A stretch of DNA of 64,000 nucleotides from an uncultured Ruminococcus sp. (GTDB taxonomy: Bacteria; Bacillota; Clostridia; Oscillospirales; Ruminococcaceae). The position numbers and the translations under genes are program-made. Positions within the stretch are counted from its first letter, which is position 1; every line of letters starts with the position of its first letter. The stretch is taken from contig CADALT010000004.1 of assembly GCA_902788785.1 (NCBI GenBank), forward strand, positions 58,719 to 122,718. The letters are read 5' to 3'. The notes beneath the pieces are model-generated. The model ran no database searches, had not been told where the DNA came from, and saw nothing but the letters and a program-made list of their open reading frames with translations. This document shows positions 24,196-32,627 of this stretch, piece after piece.

Positions 24196-25725
24196 ATGTT
24201 AACAAAAGCAGCTGTCTTCACCGACCATATGGTGCTTCAGCGCAGAAAACCTATCCCCGTATGGGGCACAGCACAGGCAGGGCAGAGAGTCAAAGTTTCG
24301 CTGGGTGATGATGTAAGAGAAACATTCGCTGACGAAAACGGAAACTGGAAAACCTTCCTGCCGCCCAGAGAAGCAGGCGGACCTTTAACGCTTACCATTA
24401 GCTGCAATGAGGACACGCTGACCTGTGAAGATGTTCTTGTGGGCGAGGTCTGGCTTGCTGGCGGTCAGAGCAATATGGAAATGGCACTTAAAGACTGCAA
24501 GGACGGTAAAAAGGAAATTGCGAACAGCTGTGACAAGAATGTTCGTTTTTATAATGTACCACGCTGTGCAGTTTTGGGTGAGGAGCTTACAAAGCTTGAA
24601 TCCGAGAGCAGCTGGCAGATATGTACTCCGCAGACAAGCGGCGAGATAAGCGCTGTTGCATGGTTCTTTGCAGTGCAGATCTCAGAGAGCCAAAATGTTC
24701 CCGTGGGCATCATCGACTGTTATTGGGGCGGCAGCTCCGTCAGCACCTGGATAAGCCGTGAAAAGCTGGAAAAAACCTCGGCAGGCAGGGAATATCTTGA
24801 CAGCTATGCTGCGCTGGTGGGCGATAAAACAGCTGAGCAGTATTATCGGGAGATGAAAGAATACGATAAACTCTGGCAGGCGTGGAACAGCCGTGTCGAG
24901 CATATGCGCAAGCAGGACCCTCATATAACCTGGGCTGAACTCAACAAGCTCTGCGGTATCTGTCCGTGGCCTCAGCCCGCAGGAGATCAGTCACCCTACC
25001 GTCCGAGCGGAATTTACGAAACTATGCTTAAAAGAGTTTCGCCCTATGCGCTGCGAGGCTTTATCTACTATCAGGGTGAAGAGGATACCGCACGTTATTC
25101 GACCTATGATGAGATGATGTCAAGCCTTATCGAACAGTGGCGGACGGATTGGTGCGATTTAGATCTGCCGTTTTTGTTTGTTCAGCTGCCCATGTATTGT
25201 TCGGCAGAGGAATATGCCAATAACGATGATAATAAAAACTGGGCAGAGATACGTGAGAAACAGTGGAAAGTCAGCAGGACTGTCCGCAATACAGCCATGG
25301 CGGTGCTTACCGACCACGGCGAGTTCGATAATATCCACCCGCTGGATAAAAGGACCGTGGGTACTCGTCTTGCACTGCTTGCGAGAAATAAAGTCTACGG
25401 TGAACTTGTCGCAGCAGATGCCCCAAGAGTGCAGAGTATTCGCCGAAATGACAAATGCGTTGAGGTGCGCTTTGCGCATACAGCAGGTTCACTGCGTATA
25501 AAGGGCGATTGTCTGGAAGGCTTTGAGCTGGCAGGGAAGGACGGCATTTATCATAAGGCAAAAGGCAAGCTTTGTCTTGATACCGTTGTGCTTTGGGCAG
25601 ATGAAGTACCTGCGCCCGAGGGCGTGCGCTATGCCTGGACAAATTACGGCACGGCTAACCTGTACAATGCTGTCGGACTGCCTGCTATATCATTCCGCAC
25701 AGGAGAAGAATTCATAATAGTATAA
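24196..25725 (+). CDS. SGNH carbohydrate esterase (sialate O-acetylesterase family)
   Basis: 509-residue esterase. An N-terminal beta-domain (FTDHMVLQRRKPIPVWGTA) precedes the SGNH core: block I VWLAGGQSNMEMA (about 87-99), YYQGEED (about 290) and the catalytic DNIHP (about 378). There is no signal peptide, so it acts in the cytoplasm. Family members remove acetyl groups from sugars; in this operon deacetylation of imported acetylated mannooligosaccharides is the natural suggestion. The ATG at 24196 is used, with GGAGGAAA just upstream; an earlier ATG at 24181 overlaps that site. Confidence 0.85.
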   Translation: MLTKAAVFTDHMVLQRRKPIPVWGTAQAGQRVKVSLGDDVRETFADENGNWKTFLPPREAGGPLTLTISCNEDTLTCEDVLVGEVWLAGGQSNMEMALKDCKDGKKEIANSCDKNVRFYNVPRCAVLGEELTKLESESSWQICTPQTSGEISAVAWFFAVQISESQNVPVGIIDCYWGGSSVSTWISREKLEKTSAGREYLDSYAALVGDKTAEQYYREMKEYDKLWQAWNSRVEHMRKQDPHITWAELNKLCGICPWPQPAGDQSPYRPSGIYETMLKRVSPYALRGFIYYQGEEDTARYSTYDEMMSSLIEQWRTDWCDLDLPFLFVQLPMYCSAEEYANNDDNKNWAEIREKQWKVSRTVRNTAMAVLTDHGEFDNIHPLDKRTVGTRLALLARNKVYGELVAADAPRVQSIRRNDKCVEVRFAHTAGSLRIKGDCLEGFELAGKDGIYHKAKGKLCLDTVVLWADEVPAPEGVRYAWTNYGTANLYNAVGLPAISFRTGEEFIIV

Positions 25726-25768
25726 CGGCTGTGATGCCATTCACACCGATAGAGGGGAAAACATATCA

Positions 25769-26701
25769 ATGTCAATATTGAAACTAATGCCTGCATATAA
25801 AAGCTACATCTGGGGCGGCAGCAGGCTGAAGACAGAGTATAATAAGGTTTACGACGGTGAAAAGCTTGCAGAGACCTGGGAACTTTCGTGTCATCCCGAT
25901 GGACCTTCACGTATTGTAAACGGTACATTCAAAGGGCGCACCCTGCGTGAATATATCAGTGCGATGGGCAGCCGAGTGCTTGGCAGCAATTGTCAGGTCT
26001 TTCGGGAATTTCCCATACTTATCAAGCTTATCGACGCAAAGGACGATCTGTCTGTTCAGGTACATCCGAACAATATAGATGCTCTGGAAAACGAACACCA
26101 GTACGGCAAGACCGAGATGTGGTATGTGCTCGATGCAGAGCCCGGAGCATATCTTTACTACGGCTTTAAAAGAGAGCTTTCAAAGGAAGAATTCCGTCGG
26201 CATATCGAGAACGATACTCTCACAGAGGTGCTGAATGCCGTGCCTGTACATAAGGGCGATCTGTTTTACATTCCTGCGGGAACGATACACGCTATCTGCA
26301 AGAATATCGTGGTCGCTGAGATACAGCAAAGCTCTAATGTCACCTACCGTGTTTACGATCATGGACGCATAGGTGCTGACGGTGCGCCACGTCAGCTGCA
26401 TATCGAGCAGGCATTGGAGGTCACAAAGCTGACCCCTCCACGCACGGACTATAATTTCGGCGGACACCTGGCACGCAGCGCATATTTTACCGTAGATATT
26501 GCGGATGCACCGAGCACCATCTGCTGTGATGATGAGTCGTTCACATCTATCTTAGTGGTAGATGGCAGCGGCAGTGTTATCTGCGGCGATGAAGAAATGA
26601 CCTGCCAAAAGGGCGATAGTCTGTTTATCCCTGCAAACAGCGGACAATGCGAGCTGCGTGGCGATATGCGGACTTTGTGTACCAGAGTAGGTACTATCTG
26701 A
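25769..26701 (+). CDS. manA: Mannose-6-phosphate isomerase, class I
   Basis: 310-residue zinc cupin isomerase converting mannose 6-phosphate to fructose 6-phosphate. Zinc ligands appear in VQVHPNN (about 95-101), the KTEMWYVL segment (about 112) and GTIHAIC (about 171-177). Length is typical of the short Firmicutes class I form. It is the last gene of the operon and feeds mannose released by phosphorolysis, after conversion to the 6-phosphate, into glycolysis. Confidence 0.93.
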   Translation: MSILKLMPAYKSYIWGGSRLKTEYNKVYDGEKLAETWELSCHPDGPSRIVNGTFKGRTLREYISAMGSRVLGSNCQVFREFPILIKLIDAKDDLSVQVHPNNIDALENEHQYGKTEMWYVLDAEPGAYLYYGFKRELSKEEFRRHIENDTLTEVLNAVPVHKGDLFYIPAGTIHAICKNIVVAEIQQSSNVTYRVYDHGRIGADGAPRQLHIEQALEVTKLTPPRTDYNFGGHLARSAYFTVDIADAPSTICCDDESFTSILVVDGSGSVICGDEEMTCQKGDSLFIPANSGQCELRGDMRTLCTRVGTI

Positions 26702-26750
26702 AAGCTGATGACATGAGTATCATTTTCATTATACTTAACTTCCATAAACC

Positions 26751-26790
26751 AAAGGAGCTGTTGCGATTTGCAGCAGCTCCTTTGTATTTT
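26751..26790. terminator. Terminator of the mannan-sugar operon
   Basis: AAAGGAGCTG / CAGCTCCTTT with T-rich flank, about 50 bases after manA; A/T flanks make it usable by the convergent gene as well. Confidence 0.85.
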
Positions 26791-26828
26791 AAAAGGTATT
26801 CCGAAGGTGATCTTTAATGCTATCCTGC

Positions 26829-27188
26829 TCAATAATTGTATTTCCTGCAGGTCTCAAAAGCTTTCTCTTTTGCCGTTTTAACATAGTTTAGTGTCTCTTT
26901 TTGTTTTAAGATTTTTCTTGCAAAAGGAAAATCAAATCCTTCATTTTTCTCATAGTATCCAAGAAAATCATCTATAACTTCAATAAACTCCTGATCGGAG
27001 GACGGAGCTTGTTTGAAAATTGAATTCCAATCATCTAATACTGCCGGATCAACAGGGGTTCCATCGGTAAGCATATTAGGATCCATGGTACCAAGCAAAA
27101 GCCCCAGATCATCATTTTGCATCAGCATTTCACGATTTGAAAAGAAACAGTAGTCCAAAATATAAAAGCATATCAGAAAATAATACAT
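26829..27188 (-). CDS. Hypothetical 119-residue protein
   Basis: Not recognised. A short hydrophobic N-terminus (YYFLICFYILDYCFF) precedes an acidic, soluble-looking region (LLLGTMDPNMLTDGTPVDPAVLDDW) and a Lys-rich C-terminal helix. Size and acidity resemble small immunity-type proteins, but no signature is visible. A GAAGGTGAC site precedes the ATG. It may instead start at an internal Met (about 21 or 23), which would remove the hydrophobic stretch. Confidence 0.55.
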   Translation of the reverse strand: MYYFLICFYILDYCFFSNREMLMQNDDLGLLLGTMDPNMLTDGTPVDPAVLDDWNSIFKQAPSSDQEFIEVIDDFLGYYEKNEGFDFPFARKILKQKETLNYVKTAKEKAFETCRKYNY

Positions 27189-27374
27189 AAAGTCACCTTC
27201 ACTTTCTTGGCGATCGTTGATATTTTACCGATATCCATTATATCACACCGCTTATGGAATGTCAAAAGAAAATGCTCCTTTTTGAAGAGGTTTTAAAGTT
27301 AAAGACTTCTTAAGAATTTCTGTAGTATAATCAAAGCATAGAGAAAACCTATACACTTTACGGAGGTATGCGCT

Positions 27375-29753
27375 ATGTTTTGGAGAATATTGAAAAAAGA
27401 CCTGAAACGTAAGAAAACCATGAATATCATTTTGCTGCTGTTCGTGATACTGTGCTCGATGCTTGCAGCGGCAAGTCTTAACAATATCGTTGCAGTGACG
27501 GGCGGTATAGAACACTTTATAAAAATATCGGATGCACCCGATGTCATGATAACTATGCCTATCGATCAGGATCTGGATAAGAAACTCATCGCTCTCCCTG
27601 AAGTGGAAAGTGTGAAGGTCGAGGAGAGTTTCTACCTGTCGCCGGATCATTTCAAATTGAACGGAGAAAAACACAAAGATCTTATCAACGGAACAGGATT
27701 TATCTCTGACAAGGAATTTGGCTGTAAATATTTTGATGCTGAAGATCAGGAGATCACAAGCGTTCCTGCCGGCAGTTTCTACTGCACTAAAAACTTCCTG
27801 CAAGGTGTTTCATTTGAAAAGGGTGATATTCTGACTGTCACCATCGAAGAGGAGACCTTTTCCCTCTGCTTTGAAGGCATATTCAAAACAGCAGTTCAGG
27901 ATACGACTAATTCTTCATCTCCTTATGTTATATTGAACAGCACTGAGTGGGACAAAATGAGCAGTTCATTGGAAGGTTCCGCTTTCATGAGGGAAAAGAC
28001 CTTATATGTAAAAACCAATGACATTGATGCCGTTACAAAGGCGGCAGGAGATACAGAAGGCATTTCAGTTTACACAAAGGATCACTTTTCAAGCTATTTT
28101 ATGTATGATATGATCACTGCCTATATCCTGCTGGCAGTTTGCGTACTGCTTGTGTTAGCAGCATTTGTAACACTTCGTTTTGCCATCGGCTTTACGATCT
28201 CAGAAGAATTTCGTGAGATTGGAGTCATGAAAGCTGTTGGTATTCAGAACAGCGGTATTCGCAGTATTTACATCACAAAATATGCAGCGATCGCTTTGAT
28301 CGGTTCGGTGATCGGATATGCAGGCTCGGTGCCGCTCAGCAGCTATCTTCTGAAATCGGTATCAAGAAGTATCGTATTCAGCGGAAGTAATACCATGATC
28401 GGCGTTGCGGGTTCTATTGCAGTTATAGCACTGATACTGTTATTCAGCTACGGCTGTACAAGAGGGATCAACAAAATGTCCCCCATTGATGCAGTACGCA
28501 GCGGTCAGACAGGCGAACGCTTCGGAAAAAAGAGCATTATGCATCTTGGACGCTCAAAGCTCCCCTCAACGGGATTTATGGCGCTGAATGATGTTCTCAG
28601 TGCGCCCAAGCAGTTTGCGATTATTACAGTGGTGTTCACGCTGTGCGTACTTATGATGACGATCATGTCCAACATGGCAAATACACTGTCCAGCGACAAA
28701 CCGATCTTCCTGTTTGGTATTCCTGTTGAAACAGATGCGTCTATCCTTGACAATGAGATCAACAATGACTCTATCAAACAAGCTATGGAAGGATCTATGA
28801 AAACCAATGACGGTTGGAAGTCTCTTGTGAAAGAAATGGAAAAGCTGCTTGATGAGAATGGTATGCCCGGAAAATGCACCGTAACAATGAGCAGTATCTA
28901 TACAACTACCCATAACGATAACAACGCAGGTATCTCTTACCTTGTCACAAGAAATGCACCGGCAGACGGATTTGTTTATGATGAGGGCACTGCTCCGATG
29001 AAACCCGATGAAGTCGCCTTGACATCTGCTGCTATGGAAAAGCTGGAGACAGAGATCGGTGATACTATCAAGGTCAATACGGGCGGCACTGAAAAGGAGT
29101 TCATCATCACAGGAACATTTTCGACTTTTATCAATAATGGTATGGCTGCAAGGCTTTGTGAAGATGCAGAACTGAATCTTGAGAAGATAAATAATTTCAT
29201 GGGTGTTCAGATAGAGTTCGACGGAACGCCTGATAAAAAGCAAATCGAGAGAAATATTGAAAAACTGAAAGAAGTAACAGGCGGCGAAAAAATTTACACG
29301 AACGCTAAGATGGTGGAAACCTTTACCGAAATGTCCGGCACTCTGAACAGCGTCAAGCAGATGATGATGCTCATGACCGTGATAGTATCTGCATTGATCG
29401 TGATACTTATGGAGCGCAGCTTCATCTCAAAGGAAAAGAGCGAGATAGCACTGATGAAAGCGGTGGGTTTCCAAAACGGCTCTGTTATCGGACAGCATAC
29501 ACTTCGTTTTACACTGGCAGCGGTCGTTGCGTCCGTTCTGGCATCTGTGATCGTACTTCCCATGAGCAAGTGGCTCATCACATTTGTTTTCGCTCAGATA
29601 GGCAGTGTTACAGGGACAGAAATAGCCTTCGATTCGGTGGAGATATTTGCAATTTGCCCTGCTATACTGATAGCTGTCACTGTCATCGGTACATTTCTGA
29701 CCGCACTTTATACCAAGACCATCAAGGCGAGCGATACGGCTTCGATAGAATAA
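27375..29753 (+). CDS. Large FtsX-type ABC transporter permease
   Basis: 792-residue permease with two FtsX modules. It has an N-terminal helix (about 13-35), an extracytoplasmic domain (about 40-245), three helices (about 250-365), a second large extracytoplasmic domain (about 430-660) and three C-terminal helices. It forms a complex with the ATPase encoded 12 bases downstream. A two-component system follows in the same orientation, the arrangement of peptide-antibiotic sensing and detoxification modules, although the split extracytoplasmic layout also fits lipoprotein or adhesion-type MacB relatives. A TATAAT box lies at about 27,327 but no good -35 is seen. Confidence 0.88.
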   Translation: MFWRILKKDLKRKKTMNIILLLFVILCSMLAAASLNNIVAVTGGIEHFIKISDAPDVMITMPIDQDLDKKLIALPEVESVKVEESFYLSPDHFKLNGEKHKDLINGTGFISDKEFGCKYFDAEDQEITSVPAGSFYCTKNFLQGVSFEKGDILTVTIEEETFSLCFEGIFKTAVQDTTNSSSPYVILNSTEWDKMSSSLEGSAFMREKTLYVKTNDIDAVTKAAGDTEGISVYTKDHFSSYFMYDMITAYILLAVCVLLVLAAFVTLRFAIGFTISEEFREIGVMKAVGIQNSGIRSIYITKYAAIALIGSVIGYAGSVPLSSYLLKSVSRSIVFSGSNTMIGVAGSIAVIALILLFSYGCTRGINKMSPIDAVRSGQTGERFGKKSIMHLGRSKLPSTGFMALNDVLSAPKQFAIITVVFTLCVLMMTIMSNMANTLSSDKPIFLFGIPVETDASILDNEINNDSIKQAMEGSMKTNDGWKSLVKEMEKLLDENGMPGKCTVTMSSIYTTTHNDNNAGISYLVTRNAPADGFVYDEGTAPMKPDEVALTSAAMEKLETEIGDTIKVNTGGTEKEFIITGTFSTFINNGMAARLCEDAELNLEKINNFMGVQIEFDGTPDKKQIERNIEKLKEVTGGEKIYTNAKMVETFTEMSGTLNSVKQMMMLMTVIVSALIVILMERSFISKEKSEIALMKAVGFQNGSVIGQHTLRFTLAAVVASVLASVIVLPMSKWLITFVFAQIGSVTGTEIAFDSVEIFAICPAILIAVTVIGTFLTALYTKTIKASDTASIE

Positions 29754-29765
29754 GGAGGATATAAC

Positions 29766-30536
29766 ATGAATACCGTTTTACAGACAAAGGGACTTTGCAA
29801 GACTTATATAGTCAACAAGCGCCAGAACAACGTACTGAAAAATATAGACCTTGAGATCAGGGAGGGCGAGATGGTTGCGATCATGGGACCTTCGGGTTCG
29901 GGTAAATCCACATTGCTGTACTGCGTTTCGGGAATGGACAGAGTGACAGCAGGTGAGGTCATCTGGGGCGGCAGGGATACTTCAAAGCTTAATGATAAGC
30001 AGCTTGCACAGCTAAGGCTCGATGAAATGGGCTTTATCTTCCAGCAGATGTATATGATGAAAAATCTTTCCGTATTGGATAACATCATTCTCCCTGCGGT
30101 GAAGTCGAAGAAGAACACCGACAGCCGCAAGGCGACCGAGGAGCGTGGCAGACAGCTCATGCGCAGACTCGGCATTGACGATGTGGGCGATAATGATATC
30201 AATGAGGTCTCGGGCGGTCAGCTCCAGAGGGCGTGTATCTGCCGCAGTATGATAAATTCACCTAAGATGATATTTGCCGATGAACCCACAGGTGCGCTGA
30301 ACCGTTCAAGCTCGGATGAGGTCATGAACGAGCTTATCTCCCTTAACCGTGACGGCACGACCATAATGTGCGTGACCCACGATCCCAAGGTAGCCGCCAA
30401 GTGCAGCCGTGTCCTTTACATCGTGGACGGCGGTATCATGGGAGAAAAGGAAATGGGACATTTCGACGGCGGCGATAAAGAGCTTCGTGACCGTGAACGG
30501 GAGCTTAATAACTGGCTGATGGAGATGGGCTGGTGA
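29766..30536 (+). CDS. ABC transporter ATP-binding protein (LolD/BceA-like)
   Basis: 256 residues. Walker A GPSGSGKST, Q-loop GFIFQQMYMMKNL, signature VSGGQLQRACICRSM, Walker B IFADEPTGALN and H-loop CVTHD are intact. A 30-residue C-terminal extension rich in Glu, Asp and Arg follows the core. It is encoded 12 bases after the permease with an AGGAGG site and supplies ATP hydrolysis for it. Confidence 0.92.
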   Translation: MNTVLQTKGLCKTYIVNKRQNNVLKNIDLEIREGEMVAIMGPSGSGKSTLLYCVSGMDRVTAGEVIWGGRDTSKLNDKQLAQLRLDEMGFIFQQMYMMKNLSVLDNIILPAVKSKKNTDSRKATEERGRQLMRRLGIDDVGDNDINEVSGGQLQRACICRSMINSPKMIFADEPTGALNRSSSDEVMNELISLNRDGTTIMCVTHDPKVAAKCSRVLYIVDGGIMGEKEMGHFDGGDKELRDRERELNNWLMEMGW

Positions 30537-30587
30537 TACTTGCAATATTGTCGGCTGTATGGTACAATAGTTGTAGGTGGTGATATT

Positions 30588-31250
30588 ATGACCGATATTC
30601 TGATAGTTGAGGATGATAAGGAACTAAGCGCATTGCTGACAGATTTTCTGCGTGCAGAGGATTATACCGTTTCCGCAGTGGAAAGCGGTGAACGTGCCGT
30701 ACAGCTTTTTGAGCGCTACGGCGCAAGGCTCGTGGTGCTCGACATCAATCTGCCCGATATGAATGGTTTTGCGGTATGCTCGAAACTGCGTGAGAATGCC
30801 GATACGCCCATACTGATAGTCAGTGCACGCACTGATAAGGAGGATAAGCTCAACGGCTTGGATTTAGGGGCTGATGACTACATCGAAAAGCCCTATGATA
30901 TAGATATCCTGATCGCTAAGATCAAGGGGATATTCAAGCGCAGGTATCAGCGCAATATGCTCTCCGCCAGCGGTGTCACACTGAATTTGGCAGACAGAAC
31001 AGCTGAGATAGACGGCAATAGGGTAGAGCTTGCTGCAAAGGAATTCGATCTGCTGGCACTGCTGATAGAAAATCAGGGCAAGGCTCTGAAAAAGGAATAC
31101 CTGTTCAATACGGTGTGGGGCAGCGACAGCAATTCGGAACTGCAAACGCTCCATGTACATATCAACCGCCTGCGGCAGAAACTGGGCGACGACCCGAAAA
31201 ACGCCAAGCGGCTGCTGACCGTCTGGGGCGTGGGGTATAAGTTCGTATGA
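30588..31250 (+). CDS. OmpR-family response regulator
   Basis: 220 residues: receiver domain with acidic pocket EDD (about 8-10), phospho-acceptor Asp in VVLDINLPDMNG (about 51) and Lys in YIEKPYD (about 101), then a C-terminal winged helix (ELQTLHVHINRLRQKLGDD). The ATG at 30588 follows AGGTGGTGAT; an upstream frame to 30540 adds 16 unlikely residues. The stop overlaps the kinase start. It probably controls the adjacent ABC genes. Confidence 0.92.
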   Translation: MTDILIVEDDKELSALLTDFLRAEDYTVSAVESGERAVQLFERYGARLVVLDINLPDMNGFAVCSKLRENADTPILIVSARTDKEDKLNGLDLGADDYIEKPYDIDILIAKIKGIFKRRYQRNMLSASGVTLNLADRTAEIDGNRVELAAKEFDLLALLIENQGKALKKEYLFNTVWGSDSNSELQTLHVHINRLRQKLGDDPKNAKRLLTVWGVGYKFV

Positions 31251-32458
31251 GGGCGTTCGGAAAGCTGTGTATCGCTGTGCTTGCTCTGTTCCTGGTGCTT
31301 GCGGCAGTACTGAATATCGTGATGTTAAAAGGGCTGAGATATACTGATGGTCAGTACCGTGTCGAAGCTAAACGTCTTGCAGACGAGATAACGGAAACAG
31401 GCAGCTATGACCTCACAAAATATCCCCATATAACAGGCGTTTATGCAGGGGAGGAGCTCTATAAAAGCGATGAGCACTATGTCATCATAGAAGCAAACGG
31501 AAATTTGTACCGTGTGGAATATGTTCTCGCAGATCAAAGCAGTACGATCATAACTGCGAATTGTATTTTAGGCGTTCTGTTTTTACTGCTGTGCGGTGTG
31601 TTATTCTATATCCGGCAGAATGTTATAAAGCCCTTCGGCAGACTCAATGAAGTTCCGCAGGAGCTGGCAAAGGGCAATCTTGCTGTGCCGATACCCGAGC
31701 AGAAAAGCCGCCTTTTCGGAAAATTCACCTGGGGTGTAAATCTTCTGCGTGAGAAGATCGAGGATGACAGGCAAAAGGAACTTTCCATGCAGCGTGATAA
31801 GAAACTGCTGCTTTTGTCGCTGTCCCACGACATCAAAACGCCCCTTTCTGCGATAAAGCTCAATGCGAAAGCCCTTGCAAAGGGAATATACAGTGATGAG
31901 GATAAACGCCGTGCTGCCGCAGAGAGCATAAATGTCCGTGCAGACGAGATCGAGCAGTTTGTCAGCGAGATCACCAAAGCCGCAAGCGAGGATTTCATGA
32001 GTTTTGAGGTAACACAGGGCGAGGAATTCCTGAGTCGTATCATCTCAAAAATAAGTGCAAGATATGCGCCGCAGCTCGGTCTGTCGGGAACGGAATTTTT
32101 AATACACAAATACGAAGACTGTATCCTTTCCTGCGATGCCGACCGCCTGGCTGAATGTATGCAAAACCTGATCGAGAATGCGATAAAATACGGCGATGGC
32201 AGGCGCATTGAGATAGGCTTTGACAGAATGGACGGCTGTGAGCTCATCACAGTAACAAATACGGGCTGTACTCTGGAATCGAAGGAGCTCCCCAGGATAT
32301 TCAGCAGCTTTCACCGTGGCAATAATGCGGATAAGGTGCAGGGAAACGGCTTGGGGCTGTTTATTTGCAAGCGCCTGATGTCGCTCATGGGCGGCGAAGT
32401 CTATGCTGAGATACGTGATGACTGCTTTTGCGTGACCCTCGTGGTCAAGCTGGCTTAG
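31247..32458 (+). CDS. Sensor histidine kinase
   Basis: 403 residues: two membrane helices (about 5-27 and 104-125) around a short 75-residue extracytoplasmic sensor, a HAMP linker, the HisKA box LLSLSHDIKTPLSAIKLN with the phospho-accepting His (about 195), and a HATPase domain with N box NLIENAIKYGDG and G2 box GNGLGLFICK. The small sensor is larger than in BceS-type intramembrane kinases. It overlaps the response-regulator gene by 4 bases. Confidence 0.92.
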   Translation: MRAFGKLCIAVLALFLVLAAVLNIVMLKGLRYTDGQYRVEAKRLADEITETGSYDLTKYPHITGVYAGEELYKSDEHYVIIEANGNLYRVEYVLADQSSTIITANCILGVLFLLLCGVLFYIRQNVIKPFGRLNEVPQELAKGNLAVPIPEQKSRLFGKFTWGVNLLREKIEDDRQKELSMQRDKKLLLLSLSHDIKTPLSAIKLNAKALAKGIYSDEDKRRAAAESINVRADEIEQFVSEITKAASEDFMSFEVTQGEEFLSRIISKISARYAPQLGLSGTEFLIHKYEDCILSCDADRLAECMQNLIENAIKYGDGRRIEIGFDRMDGCELITVTNTGCTLESKELPRIFSSFHRGNNADKVQGNGLGLFICKRLMSLMGGEVYAEIRDDCFCVTLVVKLA

Positions 32459-32470
32459 ATAATATTATAA

Positions 32471-32510
32471 AAGCACCCGCATCGTTTATTTCGATGCGGG
32501 TGCTTGATAT
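32471..32510. terminator. Terminator after the sensor kinase
   Basis: AAGCACCCGCATCG / CGATGCGGGTGCTT with 7-base loop, then ATATTTT. Confidence 0.88.
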
Positions 32511-32627
32511 TTTGCTGAGAAATGGTTCAGTCAGCTCTGTTCTTGTATCATCGGCACATCCCGACACGACAAATGTCAAGCATATTGCTAAAAAAATCAT
32601 ATATGATTTCTTCATAAATATACCTTG

